DNA from: Brettanomyces bruxellensis
Lineage: Eukaryota > Ascomycota > Pichiomycetes > Pichiales > Pichiaceae
DNA length: 64,000 nt
Direction: 5' to 3'
Assembly (NCBI RefSeq): GCF_011074885.1
Contig: NC_054690.1
Location: forward strand, 3,167,001 to 3,231,000
Numbering within the stretch: the first letter of the stretch is position 1; every line of letters begins with the position of its first letter. Below are positions 11,901-18,516 of the stretch, one piece after another. Made by a program: the position numbers and the translations under genes. The notes beneath the pieces were generated by a model. The model saw nothing but the letters and a program-made list of their open reading frames with translations, did not search any database and was not told where the DNA came from.

Positions 11901-12110
11901 GTCTTGAATTTCAGTTCCCTTTCCACTTCTCGACTTCTTTCTCAATTCTTCCTCTTCAGGAGAAGATAAGTCGTGCTTTCCTAAAATGTTATCATTGTCT
12001 TCTTCCTTATCTTTTGTTAAAAACTTTCCATGACCAATGGCCTCTTCATATTCTCTCTCTACTTCATCTTTTCTTCCTTCTGCCTCAGCCTGTCTTCTGG
12101 TGAGAGGCAT
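5961..12110 (-). CDS. Retrotransposon Gag-Pol polyprotein, single frame
   Basis: 2049 residues from an ATG 54 nt inside the 5' LTR. In order: Lys/Glu-rich coiled coil (about 80-390) with internal repeats (181-190 and 213-222; 251-276 and 277-302); capsid-like Gag region (about 470-720); two CX2CXCX2C motifs (774-782 and 811-819); an acidic stretch (838-878); aspartic protease with DSG at 911-913; reverse transcriptase with D1180 and YIDD at 1244-1247; RNase H with D1397, E1438 or E1440, D1464 and D1507; an acidic spacer (about 1560-1595); integrase with an H1662/H1666/C1698/C1701 zinc motif and the catalytic triad D1729, D1789, E1825 (35 residues between the last two); and a C-terminal GPF module (about 1950-2005). 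No chromodomain is apparent. Gag and Pol are fused without a frameshift or stop, as in fission-yeast Tf1 and unlike Ty3. Confidence 0.95.
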   Translation of the reverse strand: MPLTRRQAEAEGRKDEVEREYEEAIGHGKFLTKDKEEDNDNILGKHDLSSPEEEELRKKSRSGKGTEIQDESENSSTLMKILEELREWKAYTIESSKKHEEEMKKLGFDVNRTISEVHATREKLAEDEQTIQEMAKKQDQKMEDITSKNKFLCEHLEQFEVDVRAVLVKHDKYCEEFAKHINDHETDNKRVIDGMKESLKKHDISFENITKDLNDHETDNKRIIKEMKEDLIVQQASIENENARKLKEIEERLNQQLDRRVRKLETLIKDNPKEINERLNQQLDGRVRKFEDLIKDNSKEITKLIATETSRENNYKLLNEDIKKLNIDMNLLKIEKSQNFELQNSLKTKMEEQGEKIIVLQQQNQYLMEDHRNVSRKTDKFATDIAVLRTKYELNISGAEASNVRIPKYENLQEKQKQKFAKTQDEGLYTPAIKYQHPYQKEGDLNTPTQEVSQEVTMNTPSSTSNEKKRNDNTFALIAERLNHVDPSTDEEMIWKDMRNLLSTVTEHKPAYWDKVRSEMETKLTSIDILKPLFEYKRDGTKYQAATKGISKITYTDFAQYSADLIQKLTRIGVSLRTDKIRYSDWGIILRENFLDERLQQEINRTLKHHRSADNPWSVLVILLFRNSKVRIAPDHRQEIALKTEPTPGEWLGTYLCRLTLDSEKYCDQPNWAYTNRIISILTENCCWTEMQNLRDATTYDDYLRTFRKIPTRLPVRAKEIESTKAFEIQSSDKEQDTAYNMMHRYPSNKWKSDHRSRSDSERKGNKFERKWFCGRCRCERCLKYRRHYLESATNTEKAKARINRFHRFHCAKCKCHHCKRAFKDKSRLLRLEDTIYEDCSEDEMDDSDNTTSEETDTAAEEKEEHDLESDDEQDKEGDAYHHGMFRMTTSKEEGQNNNSGKQFMVITLLDSGANSNFVYQAVIEEMKRSPDTILTQKNMQNTILYRLLSIEQTDKRHTVETADEPVLVNSRAMINVEIHSNESSFNFSAWFLILPRMKNMIILGKPSLFKLNYELQPPNKECFTIEGHKYYFEFTDAKGAYKLMELPNNSLLQQLKGTYPAVFTPKIPTSNTSNFTYKVILRNYPYNKVKPYPINALQTEAIRIFVEEAVTNHIMEEQADDNELIALAPVFPVVQKDKTRVVTDFRRINEHLVYQNFPILPVQSLLQSLATFRYFTTIDLKMAYYHVHLDPTGDQIGVCTTFGNYRFTRLPFGLASSPAVFTRFIKKILRHLQERGNVYVDNYIDDIIIATHTLDEQHRVVKQVFQLLDKFQLRISQKKLKLIQEKVNFLGYVISDGKYYPDPTKVEALDHWSTPHTIKQWESFLGFINYLRNFIPNCSLLLKPMYDHMTKMKKARKAIPPPSEIITSFETVKSLLKRCTGLRIFNPKMPLIIFCDASQLGVGAVLMQQEGENGSYVPIAFTSRSFSPTQQRYSTLERELLAIITTLTQNRIFLTHDVTLFTDHQALLSLNNQDCKLSFRILKFAEIISSYNIKLRHVKGQRNISDFISRHSIDKQPELNENELLEMAAVPVNIGSPSFLRILNVEDLESLDPKLKGLFALHDEDEHEGNSISDTDEEQSLTDDEDNRRPIRRVENISLNDLELIKRKLKKEKIHNFPSCLKEITQDFVLRNGNLCYMPDDHTLLKVVSVEEIAALCQTEHEKFHGSPRLLMHIITQGKGWFNPHAKLIAMDTVRNCTKCDLFKRFQDLEGNIDSVKIVEPFSVWHLDFIGPIQSAESGSCKHVLHAVEYTTGLCLGLPVNAVSARPVLQLIFTIYSIFPPPKEIVSDNATVFNGIIVETIKKAFGFDWKHTSAYHPRANAKVEKVNHLIKEILKRITSENQHWERSIYEAIHIYNNQASIYGYTPTQLAFGTQGLYKPPMQENSEFSKFWNQESEPFLTVDNIDSMGLQQYRLHQMKENRAVTNQKRNHIRDMIKLLNDPKENHNSYAVGEFVMLRKRIRHRKSDPAIEGPFIVKEAYTKDSYLLNKLNGTTLGTYNVKMIYPAFQYYGSPLRCIHSYTLSGSERINKFHKDFWQQQYLNLYGTNHH

Positions 12111-12164
12111 TCTTTCAACTTAATAACTCAAGTGCCACGTAGGCTTTAAAGAAAATTAATTTTC
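12111..12164 (-). other. retrotransposon leader with no clear tRNA primer-binding site
   Basis: In element orientation the leader begins directly after the 5' LTR with the perfect 14-bp palindrome GAAAATTAATTTTC (12151-12164). A tRNA primer-binding site normally begins with TGG at or within a few bases of the LTR. The first TGG here is about 29 nt away and is followed by CACTTGAG. The priming mode is therefore undetermined; self-priming or use of an internal tRNA region are possible. Confidence 0.5.
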
Positions 12165-12545
12165 TTTAGTGAATGGTACCCAAATTTAGAATGAAGCTAA
12201 TTAATTTGTGTAAGGATGGTATGTCGACTAGCTAGATACCGGTTCCTGGTGTGTGAAGTTACAAAACTCAGTGACACGAATAATAATCAATAATGATATC
12301 AATATGGACAATACTGTCAACTTGTGATACAATCAATATTAAATTAAGATCAATTCAAATTAAAAAATATATATTAGCTTGTCTTCCTTAAACTCTTTCA
12401 AGAAAAAGGAAGTATTTGTTACGTAGAATAGTTTTAGCAAAACTCAGATATCCCTTTTCACAAGTGGGATTCTCTGTGTCGCATCAATTCTCAGAAATTA
12501 TGCTCTTGTTAGAATTTCTAAAAATCCGCGAAATCCGACACTAAA
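12165..12545 (-). repeat. LTR (5' LTR in element orientation)
   Basis: This 381-bp copy matches 5540-5920 with no difference seen by eye. It supplies the promoter for the minus-strand gag-pol transcript and ends 159 bp before the CHM7 start codon. Transcription from it runs away from CHM7. Confidence 0.95.
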
Positions 12546-12549
12546 TCGT
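12546..12549. repeat. target-site duplication, right copy (TCGT)
   Basis: Matches the four bases left of the element at 5536-5539. Confidence 0.6.
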
Positions 12550-12704
12550 ATATAATTTATTTTATTTTATTCATTCTTAATTCTCTATTCGTTGTCGTTG
12601 GGACAGGCCATTTACCGATTTGCTTGCGTTTCATATTCTATTCCAATCATTTCGACAATAATTTGTTTTTGTTCATTTGAATACAGGGTAGTATAGAGGT
12701 CAGG
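12550..12704 (+). promoter_or_regulatory. CHM7 proximal upstream region
   Basis: This 155-bp T-rich segment is all that separates the LTR from the CHM7 ATG. No further motif is evident. Confidence 0.4.
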
Positions 12705-14204
12705 ATGGAGGATTTCATTCTATCGGATAAAAACTTCAAACGGTCAAGGCTTCATTCCCTCTATTCAGATTTTTCACATCTTAAGCAGACTAATGTCGAG
12801 GGATATGCTGCTAACCTTACTTCGTGGAAGTTTTTACTTCTAGACATTATTAGTAAACATGTGGAACTCTTGTGTCAGGACGATGCTATATCTTTTGATA
12901 GTAACACCTTGGTCAGCATTTTGACTGTACGAGATACTTCCTTAACATATATACCGAAAGGTTTATCTGAAGTCTTGAACTCTATGATAAATGAAGATCA
13001 TACACTAGTGCCTCTTTCACTTTTCAAATCAAAGCCGGTAGATGTTAATGGCAATGGTGATGGTATTTTGCGATCTATTTTTCGATCCATAATGGGAACA
13101 TCTTACTGTAATCATGTTACTAATTTTGACACTGCAGATCCATCATCCGATGACGGTGGATTGATTCCGAATGAGAAGTTTATTTGTTTAAGTAAACTAA
13201 AAGATATAGCAGGTCAGATAAAGCTATTGCTAACTAGTAACAATCCAGCTAAATTAAATCATCTTCAAAAGCTGGCGGAAAATAATGATGTTGTGAAAAC
13301 CCAAACAGATTTTGACTGCTGCATTCAGTATCTAACCCGCGATACTATGGATGTTGGCTTGAATGGTGATATTACCTACTTATTAGGTTCCGATGGTCGT
13401 TTTAAAGGAGAGAATATATCTGGACTGGATCTGGCTACCTTAGAGACAGTAGCTGATCTTAATTATTCTATTTTCAAACTACAAAATCACTATGATACCT
13501 TGCACAACAGTCTAAATACATTGGATCACAAAATTCATGGATTAATTCGGGAGAAACGGTTAAAATTAGCGAAGAGTCAACTTCGGATAAAGAAAATCGT
13601 GGAGAAACAATTGGTGGAAAATCAGTTGAAGTTGGAAAATTTGCAGATTGTGCGGTTGAAGTTGCAGGAGGCAAAAACCAATGTTAGCGTTGCAGAAACA
13701 TTAAAATCCAATGCAGACCTTCTTAAAAAGATCAACAAGGAAGCTCCTGATGCTGATGAACTTGATTCTATCTTGCAAGATATAGGTGACGAATTGGATC
13801 GGACAACAGAAATCTCTTCTAAACTTGGAAATTTGACAACGACTGAAACACAGGAGGAGGAGAATAGTATAGAAACTGAATTGTCTGCATTGGAAAAAGA
13901 GGAGGAGGATAAGAACAGGAAGTCATACACTAAGGAGAAGTCAGAAAATGCAGAGCAAGAGACATCAGAAAAGTTGGAGAAGGATATCAAGCCTATTTCA
14001 ATGGAAAACAAATGTAAAGATAACTTGAATAAACAATTATCTAAGACAAGTGAAGTAGCCATTGAAACAGGGCATGCACAAATCGAGGCTCTCGAAGAAC
14101 GTTTCAAAAAATTAACTTTACCAAAGGAAGGGACTTCGAGGTCATTAAAGAGGAATGATAAGAAACATCGTCCTGATAAAACACGCGAGCCACTTACAGC
14201 TTAA
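12705..14204 (+). CDS. CHM7: Chm7, nuclear-envelope ESCRT-III/ESCRT-II hybrid protein
   Basis: 499 residues from the ATG at 12705. The N-terminal half is a winged-helix-like region. The C-terminal half (from about residue 225) is a Snf7-type ESCRT-III domain of long charged helices, with a basic helix rich in Arg/Lys (about 275-300) followed by an acidic C-terminal region holding DELDSILQDIGDELD, as in CHMP-family autoinhibitory helices. The last 100 residues are Glu/Lys/Ser-rich. Chm7 works with inner nuclear membrane LEM proteins in sealing and surveillance of the nuclear envelope. In S. cerevisiae CHM7 follows MTR4 directly; here HSM3 and the retrotransposon lie between them, which supports the name. 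The gene converges on DCD1, 80 bp away. Confidence 0.8.
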   Translation: MEDFILSDKNFKRSRLHSLYSDFSHLKQTNVEGYAANLTSWKFLLLDIISKHVELLCQDDAISFDSNTLVSILTVRDTSLTYIPKGLSEVLNSMINEDHTLVPLSLFKSKPVDVNGNGDGILRSIFRSIMGTSYCNHVTNFDTADPSSDDGGLIPNEKFICLSKLKDIAGQIKLLLTSNNPAKLNHLQKLAENNDVVKTQTDFDCCIQYLTRDTMDVGLNGDITYLLGSDGRFKGENISGLDLATLETVADLNYSIFKLQNHYDTLHNSLNTLDHKIHGLIREKRLKLAKSQLRIKKIVEKQLVENQLKLENLQIVRLKLQEAKTNVSVAETLKSNADLLKKINKEAPDADELDSILQDIGDELDRTTEISSKLGNLTTTETQEEENSIETELSALEKEEEDKNRKSYTKEKSENAEQETSEKLEKDIKPISMENKCKDNLNKQLSKTSEVAIETGHAQIEALEERFKKLTLPKEGTSRSLKRNDKKHRPDKTREPLTA

Positions 14205-14284
14205 TAATTACTGTAAATTGGAGATTTTGGTCATGAAATCGGGGCATCAAATTTTGGATTGTTAAAATACTCGCTTTCTCAAAT

Positions 14285-15262
14285 TTATTTAATAATAACA
14301 ATTCCACTTTTGGGAGGAATAAACTGGCGAAGAGTAACTCCAGACTGCTTTAATACACGAGAACTTAATGCATCCATAGAGTAACTTTGAGAGTAAACAA
14401 CCTCACGGACTCCAGCCTGAATTATTTTAATTGAGCAAGTTAAACAGGGACAAGTGTTGCAGTATACAGTTGCAGAGGAACCAATTCGATCTCTGCCGGC
14501 TTCAAGAAGTGCATTTTCTTCTGCATGAAGACAAAGGCACGTGGACAGTCCAACACCCGAAGCATCAGCACTGTTACATCTAGGACATCCACCCTCATTA
14601 CAATTCTTAAAATTTCTAGGAGTTCCATTATATCCAGTTGCAATAACTCGCTTGTCACGTATTATAACGCAACCAACTCTCCTTTTCATACAGTTTGCTC
14701 TATGTGCAGCCAAGTTTGCTAGAGACATAAAGTATGCATCCCATGCAGGTCTGAGTCGTTCCGGATTTTTGATATCCAGTTCTCTGAGCTCTTTGAACAG
14801 ACTTGCTTGGTCCTTTGCCTGATTAATAAGCTTGATGTTAGCTCTATCGAGATTTCTCAAAAGAAATAAATCATCAGCATACTTTTTTTCTTCAGATTGA
14901 ACAATAAATTCTGCAAGGGAAACTTCTTTCACGCTCCTTTCGGAAATACATTGCTGGTACCTCGTAAACCGTTGTGTTAAAGGACCGTCGACCGAAATTA
15001 AAAGAAAAAAAGGTCTTTTCAAAAATAAATCCAAATCGGCATTTGCCATATCCGCAATCATAACAAAATTTTCTGACCAACGCTTTGTAGCATATAATTG
15101 CATTTCCTTTGCTGTCTCAAAGAATTTAAACACGTCTAGGTGTTGATAGACGTCAAGATTTTTGTTCTTAAGTGCCAAGAACCGAAAAGAAAGCTCGTTT
15201 ACCAGAAATTCGGCGACATCCTGTATACCCGAGCCCAATGTTCCAAGAATACCGACGAACAT
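14285..15262 (-). CDS. DCD1: Deoxycytidylate (dCMP) deaminase
   Basis: 325 residues; yeast Dcd1 has 312. The C-terminal half is the zinc-dependent cytidine/deoxycytidylate deaminase fold, with HAE at 246-248 (zinc ligand His and catalytic Glu) and PCLTC at 272-276 (the Cys ligands). A second Cys/His-rich loop, NCNEGGCPRCN (220-230), matches the extra metal site of dCMP deaminases. The N-terminal half begins with a P-loop-like GTLGSGIQ, seen in fungal dCMP deaminases. The enzyme converts dCMP to dUMP and so supplies thymidylate synthase. An MCB element (ACGCGT) lies 156 bp upstream, fitting S-phase control. It is divergent from the TFIIIC gene across 248 bp. Confidence 0.95.
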   Translation of the reverse strand: MFVGILGTLGSGIQDVAEFLVNELSFRFLALKNKNLDVYQHLDVFKFFETAKEMQLYATKRWSENFVMIADMANADLDLFLKRPFFLLISVDGPLTQRFTRYQQCISERSVKEVSLAEFIVQSEEKKYADDLFLLRNLDRANIKLINQAKDQASLFKELRELDIKNPERLRPAWDAYFMSLANLAAHRANCMKRRVGCVIIRDKRVIATGYNGTPRNFKNCNEGGCPRCNSADASGVGLSTCLCLHAEENALLEAGRDRIGSSATVYCNTCPCLTCSIKIIQAGVREVVYSQSYSMDALSSRVLKQSGVTLRQFIPPKSGIVIIK

Positions 15263-15510
15263 CGAATGCTTTTTTAGTTTTTTGTATTAGAATTGTTAAG
15301 ACACACTGGGAGATATGCTGTACCTTCAAACCTGTAGAAGTCTTCTCTTCGTAGTTTTTTTTTTCTTTTCAGCTTATTGGTCTCTCATATATATGCATTT
15401 TTTTCCCCGAAGAAATTACGCGTCTGTACGAAATATATTGGATCACCCGTGTTGATAACACTAACTAAGCCTTATTTATTGTCAGTAAAGGATTCATTTT
15501 AGGCTTCATT
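15263..15510. promoter_or_regulatory. divergent DCD1 / TFIIIC promoter with MCB element
   Basis: This 248-bp divergent promoter contains ACGCGT at 15418-15423, the MluI cell-cycle box bound by MBF (Mbp1-Swi6). Poly-T tracts at about 15353-15370 could serve as nucleosome-poor promoter elements. Confidence 0.5.
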
Positions 15511-17672
15511 ATGCTTGAAGACTACAATATAACCCGATGTGTCGGAACACATCTTCCTGACCAAATACACTGGTCAAGTGAAGGTGGTGTTATGTTGCTT
15601 TTCAAAAAGGAATTACTCTACCTAAAAGCTCGAAATCAGCCAGATTCAGATCCGAAAGATATTGGTGAATTGGTGACATCATATCGGTACTCTGGAACTT
15701 TAATGAATTGGGAAAATTACCTAATTTCCGTGTTGTGTGATAATGAAGCAATCCGTATAGGGCAAACAAAAAGTCATGTACTTGGACAACAAAATGACAA
15801 CAATCCGATTGAAGTTGACTTTTCCGAATCAGGAGTGAGCAAATCCGGGGGACCCTTAATCACGGTTGTTACCGACTCCCTTAATGGATATTTATTAGAG
15901 GAAAAAGATGGGGATTTAAAAATGATTTCTCTTTTAAATAAAAGTATTGCTGAACGGGAGACAATAGATATAAATAACGTGCTTACTATGGACAAACTTG
16001 GAAAATTAGAATCCATTCAATTTCTTGGGTGCATAAGATAGATATTGACAGTGTTACTCCCCCAGTGTGGCCAAGAATGCCAGAAAATACGTTCATTGTT
16101 TTTACCGAATCTTCGACAACATATTTATATGCGATTAATCCCAAAACCAATAAACCCGAAAGAAATGGTTCTTTTGACACTTCATTGACTTTGGAAACTT
16201 CAGATGATGAGTACGTTAGAAAAAGTAAGATATCAGACTGGGTACATAGCGAACTTGACAGCGCTATATTAATTTCTTATGTCGCCATGATAACCTCAAA
16301 AAACCGCGTAATTCTGAAGGCATTGAACTTTGATACCAGATCTAAGAAACTTTTTGTTGATTCGACATTCACAAAGATACTTGACTACAATTCTAGAATA
16401 TCTGCAGTTAAATTTAAGAAAGTCGGTGAATCTCAAATTGTTTTGTCAACTGTGTCAACGAATAAGATAAAATTTATTATTTTAAGTGACAAGAAGCATA
16501 TTCAATTACTTGAAAGAGACTTATTTGGAAACAATTTTCAATGCAACTCTTTGACCCAGTTTGTGATTAATCGAGATGCGGACTCCCATGTCATCTTATA
16601 TACCTTTATATCTGACATGCTTTCAAACTTTGTTTATCTTAAGATTGATCTTCCATCGAAAAGCTCTTTTGCAAATTGTGGTCCAATTTATGGTAAAAAA
16701 ATGAATTATAGATCAGTGATTCAAGCAACGGAAAACTTACCAATTTTTGACCATCTTAATGGATTAAGGAAAAAAGGAAGTTATCGAGTACTTTCCATGG
16801 AAATAGATCCATCAGGAAAGTTTTTAGGCTTGTTGACATCATTATTTGATCGTACGCAGCCTGTAGATGGTCGCATAGTGTCGCATCATGATAACATATA
16901 CTTTTCTGTTGTTCCAGTTACAAAATCTAAATTGGATTACTCTATATTTCACAATCTGAATGTATTCAGTTGTGTTCAAAGCTCTCCTCTCTTGAAGGTT
17001 CAAACAATGAACTTCACAAAATATTTAGACAGGCATGATGCGGATAACAAAACAATAGATGTTGAAAAGCAGGAAATTTCCGATGGATCTATTGTTGTTC
17101 CATTTGAGGATGGAATGAGCTGCGAAGCCTATCTACAAAAAAATCTTATACTATCCCCACAATCCGAACAAGTAAGGATAAATAATACTTTGATGACTTT
17201 GATAAACCAATCTCAAGATGATGGCAACGAGCTCAGATTAGCAAGGTTAATAATTGAACTGGTGAGAACAAAGAGAGTGGAAATGAGTTCCGTATATGAT
17301 AGATTGATGTGCCGACAATTTCTGCGCTTACTTGGATTGCCGGAAGAAGGCAGTTCGAATATCCTTGGAGATAAGAATAATTTAGCTCTTCCTGTTCCCG
17401 GTGCTCCTGATTTATCCGAAACATTCACTTTTACCTCTAATCCGCAACGGGATTTGATTAGTACATCGATTACGTCGGAGGAAGGTCATACATGGAAAGT
17501 TTGCGCCCTTACTTTAATCCCAATACTGAGCCCTAAAATTAGAATATGCAATTATTGCGGCTCTCGAGTTTTACGGGTGCCTGAAGGATTTTCTTATGGC
17601 ACAATAACGGACTTTGTTCTTAACAGTTTGAGAGTATGCATCATATGCGGAGGTCGTTATCATGAAAGTTAA
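15511..17672 (+). CDS. TFC8: TFIIIC 60/90-kDa subunit (Tfc8/Sfc9 type), split by a frameshift
   Basis: Two overlapping frames (15511-16041 and the frame read from 15978 to 17672) together encode about 720 residues. The first part is a beta-rich, WD-like region starting MLEDYNITRCVGTHLPDQ, with the look of a TFIIIC delta N-terminal propeller. The end carries two Cys pairs, CNYC and CIIC, plus a final CGGRYH, as in the putative zinc finger at the C-terminus of the TFIIIC 90-kDa family. This subunit belongs to the complex that binds the B box of tRNA genes and recruits TFIIIB. The second frame has no proper ATG at its head. One missing base within 15978-16041, for example in the GGG at 16027-16029, would join them. 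The assignment to Tfc8 is by domain pattern and is moderate. Confidence 0.7.
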
Positions 17673-18516
17673 GATTTCAAGGTATTTTTACATTGTCACT
17701 TCTCGTTTACAACTTACCCCGTAAATTTATTTTTAAAAATAAATTTAAACGATGACCGGTTGTTAGTGGGCGGGACGATTTGATATTTGCATCCTTACAT
17801 TTTTTTATTGCACGTGCCGGTACGTTTTTTCTTGCTTGTTCTAGGGCCTCGCACTTTACGTAATGCGATCGTCCGAGAAATCGCATGTTTTACCATCTAC
17901 TATGACATGAGGTTTTTGACTCAGCAAAATATGAAATGTTGGCTTTGCCGTTCTAAAGTTCTATGTACTCTTTAATATGTATATTATTGTTATTTTTATC
18001 GTATGATATCCAATAGTATTTTTAAATAACTTCTTCCTGATGAGTTCAACAAATAACTAAGTACTACTCAACTCAATCTTTTTTTTGTCTCCACACCTTT
18101 TTTTTTNNTTTTATTTTTTTTTATTCATATTTTTCCTTTCCCCCTCTACCCCCTACCCCCTCCGGCCCCCCTCATTTCTCGTCATTAGTGCACCCTATAA
18201 CGTTCATCATCTGTTCAACATATTTTCGCCTACTATTGCAGAAGAAGAATTTTAGAGCATATTTTATGCAATAACAACTGTCACAAGTTTGAGGTATTCG
18301 AAATCAAAGTAAACAGATACACATCATCAAAGATTTTGACGTGCTTCTAACACTTCTACATTTGTTTCTTCGTGCAGGTTGAGTATAGTCTTCAGGGCTA
18401 TTGATATCCCAAGCATAAATATCTTGGAAATAATCAATGTTCAGAATTTATTAAGATAAAATTACGGTTGCATCTCAGTCAAAAGCAGCAGTTTATAGAA
18501 ATTGTAACACATCCAG
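17673..18516. promoter_or_regulatory. PHO2 upstream region with N gap
   Basis: This 844-bp stretch contains no supported gene. A CACGTG E-box with G/C flanks sits at 17810-17817. The bHLH factor Pho4, Pho2's partner, and Cbf1 both bind this core. Homopolymer T tracts around 18080-18120 include two undetermined bases (18107-18108), followed by a C-rich run. The 62-codon open frame at 17787-17975 has no ATG at its head and no recognisable features. Confidence 0.4.

Larger units (their letters stand above)
5540..12545 (-). mobile_element. Full-length LTR retrotransposon, Ty3/gypsy type
   Basis: A 7006-bp element in minus orientation: two 381-bp LTRs (5540-5920 and 12165-12545), a 54-nt leader, one gag-pol frame of 2049 codons, and a purine-rich tract against the 3' LTR. 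The LTRs appear identical when read base by base, and TCGT is duplicated on both sides. Domain order is capsid-like, protease, reverse transcriptase, RNase H, integrase, which is the Ty3/gypsy (Metaviridae) order. All catalytic motifs are present, so this looks like a young and possibly active copy. It sits between the start codons of HSM3 and CHM7, which would be about 605 bp apart without it. Expression of either host gene could be altered. Confidence 0.95.

Noticed and set aside
17787..17975. 62-codon open frame after the TFIIIC gene
   Set aside because: No ATG at its head, no domain or composition signal, and the region is better explained as an intergenic region upstream of PHO2.
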